Shown: in pieces, positions 7,348 through 10,714 of the stretch
Layout: the number at the start of each line of letters is the position of its first letter
How positions within the stretch are numbered: the stretch's first letter is position 1
Source of the DNA: Micromonosporaceae bacterium
GTDB lineage: Bacteria; Actinomycetota; Actinomycetes; Mycobacteriales; Micromonosporaceae
DNA: 10,714 nucleotides
Assembly: GCA_019689695.1 (NCBI GenBank)
Contig: JADGHA010000108.1
Span: 1-10,714, forward strand
Direction of reading: 5' to 3'
Position numbers and translations under genes: made by a program
Notes under the pieces: model-generated
Told to the model about the DNA's origin: nothing
The model's database searches: none
The model's input: the letters and a program-made list of their open reading frames with translations, nothing else

Positions 7348-8872
7348 ATGGGACTGCCCCACACTCTGCTGACGCTGGGCCGTCGAGGGCTGTTCAAGCC
7401 CGGTCCGCCGCTGCGGGTCGCCGCTCAGCTCAACGCGCTGCGTACCTGGGGTTTCGGGCTCGCCGGCGAGCTGCGGTCGGCGGCCGCCCGGGATCCTGAC
7501 GCGATCGCCATTGTGGACGAGGACCGCGGCGAGATCAGCTACCGGCGGCTACGCGAGCGGGCCGAGCGGCTGGCCCGGTCGCTGGCCGGCATGGGCGTAC
7601 GGGCCGGCGACCGGGTCGGGCTGATGTGCCGCAACCACGCCGGCATGGTCGAGGCGATGATCGCGGTCAACCTGCTCGGCGCGGACGCCGTGCTGGCCAA
7701 CACCGGGCTGTCCGGCCAGCAGCTCGCCGCGGTCGCCGAGGAGCAGGGGCTGCGCGTGCTCATCTACGACCGGGAGTTCACCGAGTACGTCACCGCCGTG
7801 CCATCCACTGTGGAGCGGCTGGACGAGTCCAGAGTGGCCGAGCTGGTCCGGCGGGCCCCGGGCGGCACTCTGCGTCCACCGCCCCGCGACGGCCGGACCA
7901 TCGTGCTGACCTCCGGCACCACCGGCACGCCGAAGGGCGCGCGCCGCCGCACCCCGGCCGGCTTCGACCCGCTGGCCTCGATCCTCGACCGGATACCGCT
8001 GCGGGCCCGGGAGCAGATGCTGATCGCCGCGCCGATGTTCCACACCTGGGGCTACGCGGCCCTGCAGGTGGCGCTGGCGCTGCGGGCCACCATCGTGCTG
8101 CAGCGGCGGTTCGAACCGGCGGCGACGCTGCGTGCCCTTGCCCGGCACCGGTGTGGCGCCCTCTTCGCGGTGCCGGTGATGCTGCAGCGGCTGCTCGACC
8201 TGCCGCTGACCGAGCCCGTGCCGCCCCTGCGGGTGGTCGCGGTCAGTGGCTCGGCGCTGTTCGGCGGCCTGGCGACCCGCTTCATGGACGTGTACGGCGA
8301 CGTCGTCTACAACCTGTACGGCTCAACGGAAGCGTCGTGGGTGAGCATCGCCACCCCGGCCGAGCTGCGGCGCGCGCCGAACACGGCCGGCAGGCCCCCG
8401 CACGGCACCCGCGTGGCGATCCTCGGCCCCGACGACCGGCCGCTGCCGGACGGCCAGGTCGGGCGGATCTTCGTCGGCAACGACATGCTGTTCGAGGGGT
8501 ACACCTCGGGGCAGGTCCTGCCCACGCACAACGGGCTGCTGGGCACCGGCGACCTGGGCCACATCGAGGACGGGCTGCTCTTCGTGGACGGCCGCCAGGA
8601 CGACATGATCATCTCGGGCGGGGAGAACGTCTTCCCGTCCGAAGTGGAGGATCTGCTCGCCCGGCTGCCCCAGGTGCGCGAGGTGGCCGTGGTCGGCGTG
8701 CCCGACCAGGAGTTCGGCCAGCGACTGGCCGCGTACCTGGCGCTGCACCCAGGCGAGCGGCTGGACGCCGACGCGGTGCGCGAGTACGTGCGGCACTACC
8801 TGGCCCGCTTCTGCGTGCCGCGTGACGTCTACTTCGTTCCGTCCCTGCCGCGCAACGCGACCGGCAAGGTGG

Positions 8873-8898
<26 letters not shown>
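7348..8898 (+). CDS. AMP-forming acyl-CoA ligase (FadD-type)
   Basis: Activates a fatty or other carboxylic acid to its CoA thioester through an acyl-adenylate. The 516-residue product has the ANL core motifs in order: P-loop TSGTTGTPKG (188-197), YGSTE (324-328), TGDLG (400-404), hinge block GRQDDMIISGGENV (415-428), and the C-terminal lysine K507 in NATGK (503-507). The ARRRTP run directly after the P-loop recalls the mycobacterial FadD2/FadD12 group, but the paralogue is not certain. The first 40 residues, before the AMP-binding fold, are basic and lack a clear signal peptide. The ATG at 7348 is 1 nt past the dehydrogenase stop; no strong ribosome site is present, so translational coupling is likely. 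The frame stays open upstream, but only as a shadow of the dehydrogenase. The last 26 bases overlap the purD 3' end on the other strand. Confidence 0.92.
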
Positions 8899-10186
<1,288 letters not shown>

Positions 10187-10194
10187 AACGCCCG

Positions 10195-10200
10195 ATCGTA
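10195..10200 (-). promoter_or_regulatory. Possible -10 box of purD
   Basis: The minus strand reads TACGAT (TAnnnT), eight bases before the purD GTG. This would put the transcript start at or next to the start codon and explain the missing ribosome site. No convincing -35 box is seen at 16-18 bp. Low confidence. Confidence 0.3.
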
Positions 10201-10216
10201 CCCGACCTCCGGCTAG

Positions 10217-10227
10217 TTGATCATCAA
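10217..10227. promoter_or_regulatory. Inverted repeat in the purD/sigma factor gap
   Basis: TTGAT-c-ATCAA is a perfect 5-bp inverted repeat around one base, in the only AT-rich patch of the 103-bp gap between the divergent purD and sigma factor genes. It is placed like an operator or a pair of -35 elements (TTGATC on plus, TTGATG on minus). No second copy was found in the window, and no regulator can be named. Confidence 0.3.
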
Positions 10228-10289
10228 GAACGGGCAACCCGGTCGCCACCACGCTCCGTTTGCCATGCGGAGGCCAGGAGGTGGTGGGA

Positions 10290-10714
10290 TTGGCGAAGGA
10301 CGTCGAGGGCTACCGCGAGTATGTCGCGGCGCGACTCGACATGATGCGACGCACCGCCTACCTGCTCTGCGGTGACTGGCACACCGCCGACGACCTGGTC
10401 TCCACCGCGCTGGTCAAGCTGTTCCGGCACTGGCGACGGCTCTCCACAATGGATAACCCCGACGCGTACGTCCGGCGGGTCCTGCTGCGGAGCTGGCTGG
10501 ACGAGCGGCGCCGACCGTGGCGCCGGGAACAGGCCGATCTTCTTCCTGACCGGGCCAGCGGGCTGTCCGAGGCGGATGGTGTCGCCGATCGACTGACCAT
10601 CCTCGCGCTTCTGGCCGAGCTGCCGCCGCGCCGGCGCGCCGTACTCGTCCTCAGGTACTTCTGCGACCTGTCCGTCGAGGAGACCGCCGCGGAGCTCGGC
10701 TGTTCCACCGGGAC
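10290..10714 (+). CDS. ECF RNA polymerase sigma factor, SigE family (incomplete at window edge)
   Basis: The open frame runs off the right edge after 141 complete codons, so it has no stop here. Residues about 14-50 match sigma region 2 (RRTAYLLCGDWHTADDLVSTAL, in part), including the conserved D-DLV helix. Residues about 105-141 match region 4 (LAELPPRRRAVLVLRYFCDLSVEETA, in part, then ELGCSTG, the start of the DNA-binding HTH). This pattern is that of the SigE-family ECF sigma factors abundant in Streptomyces and Micromonosporaceae. The preferred start is TTG at 10290, giving MAKDVEGYREYV, with AGGAGG at 10276-10281 eight bases upstream. GTG codons at 10281 and 10284 are in frame but too close to that site. 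It is divergent from purD. Any anti-sigma gene would lie beyond the window. The family is secure; its target regulon is unknown. Confidence 0.88.
   Translation, partial: MAKDVEGYREYVAARLDMMRRTAYLLCGDWHTADDLVSTALVKLFRHWRRLSTMDNPDAYVRRVLLRSWLDERRRPWRREQADLLPDRASGLSEADGVADRLTILALLAELPPRRRAVLVLRYFCDLSVEETAAELGCSTG

Noticed and set aside
10187..10252. Longer purD start at 10252
   Set aside because: The 22 added residues precede the canonical PurD N terminus and cover the divergent promoter gap.
10358..10708. Minus-strand open frame opposite the sigma factor
   Set aside because: The plus strand shows clear sigma region 2 and region 4 sequence; the antisense product is Ser/Arg-rich and featureless.

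Overview
This is a GC-rich actinobacterial chromosome segment, most likely from the family Micromonosporaceae. That placement rests on the very high GC content, the GTG/TTG starts, the close match of several proteins to their mycobacterial counterparts as remembered, and a SigE-family ECF sigma factor. It is inference, not a search result. No rRNA, tRNA, CRISPR array, transposase or phage gene is visible, and no stretch longer than about 105 bases lacks a gene.

Layout, left to right. (1) 44-1462, minus: purB, adenylosuccinate lyase. (2) 1497-2777, minus: a FadA2-type thiolase, 34 nt upstream of purB on the same strand. (3) 2827-4155 and 4155-4970, plus: fabG4 (long two-domain 3-ketoacyl reductase) and htdX (double-hotdog MaoC-type hydratase/dehydratase), overlapping by one base and divergent from the thiolase. 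(4) 4985-5614, minus: a TetR-family regulator. (5) 5678-8898, plus: a tight three-gene operon of SCP2-type lipid carrier, acyl-CoA dehydrogenase and AMP-forming acyl-CoA ligase, with 1-nt gaps. (6) 8873-10186, minus: purD, whose 3' end overlaps the ligase 3' end. (7) 10290 to the right edge, plus: an incomplete ECF sigma factor.

The central 1497-8898 block encodes a full set of activities for one beta-oxidation turn: ligase, acyl-CoA dehydrogenase, R-type hydratase, R-type 3-hydroxyacyl dehydrogenase/ketoreductase and thiolase, plus a lipid-binding protein and a regulator. The fadA2/fabG4/htdX core has the same content and divergent order as the M. tuberculosis Rv0243-Rv0242c-Rv0241c locus. 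The block lies between two co-oriented purine genes, purD and purB.

The most notable non-coding signal is a shared operator-like motif, TTAC(G/T)C-N3-AGTAG. One copy sits between fadA2 and fabG4. Two mirrored copies form a 30-bp near-palindrome between the tetR gene and the SCP2 operon. This suggests that one TetR protein controls both divergent halves of the lipid block and itself. Nothing here is clearly a wholly unknown system. The best candidate for something undescribed is this self-contained, operator-linked R-specific acyl-CoA module.
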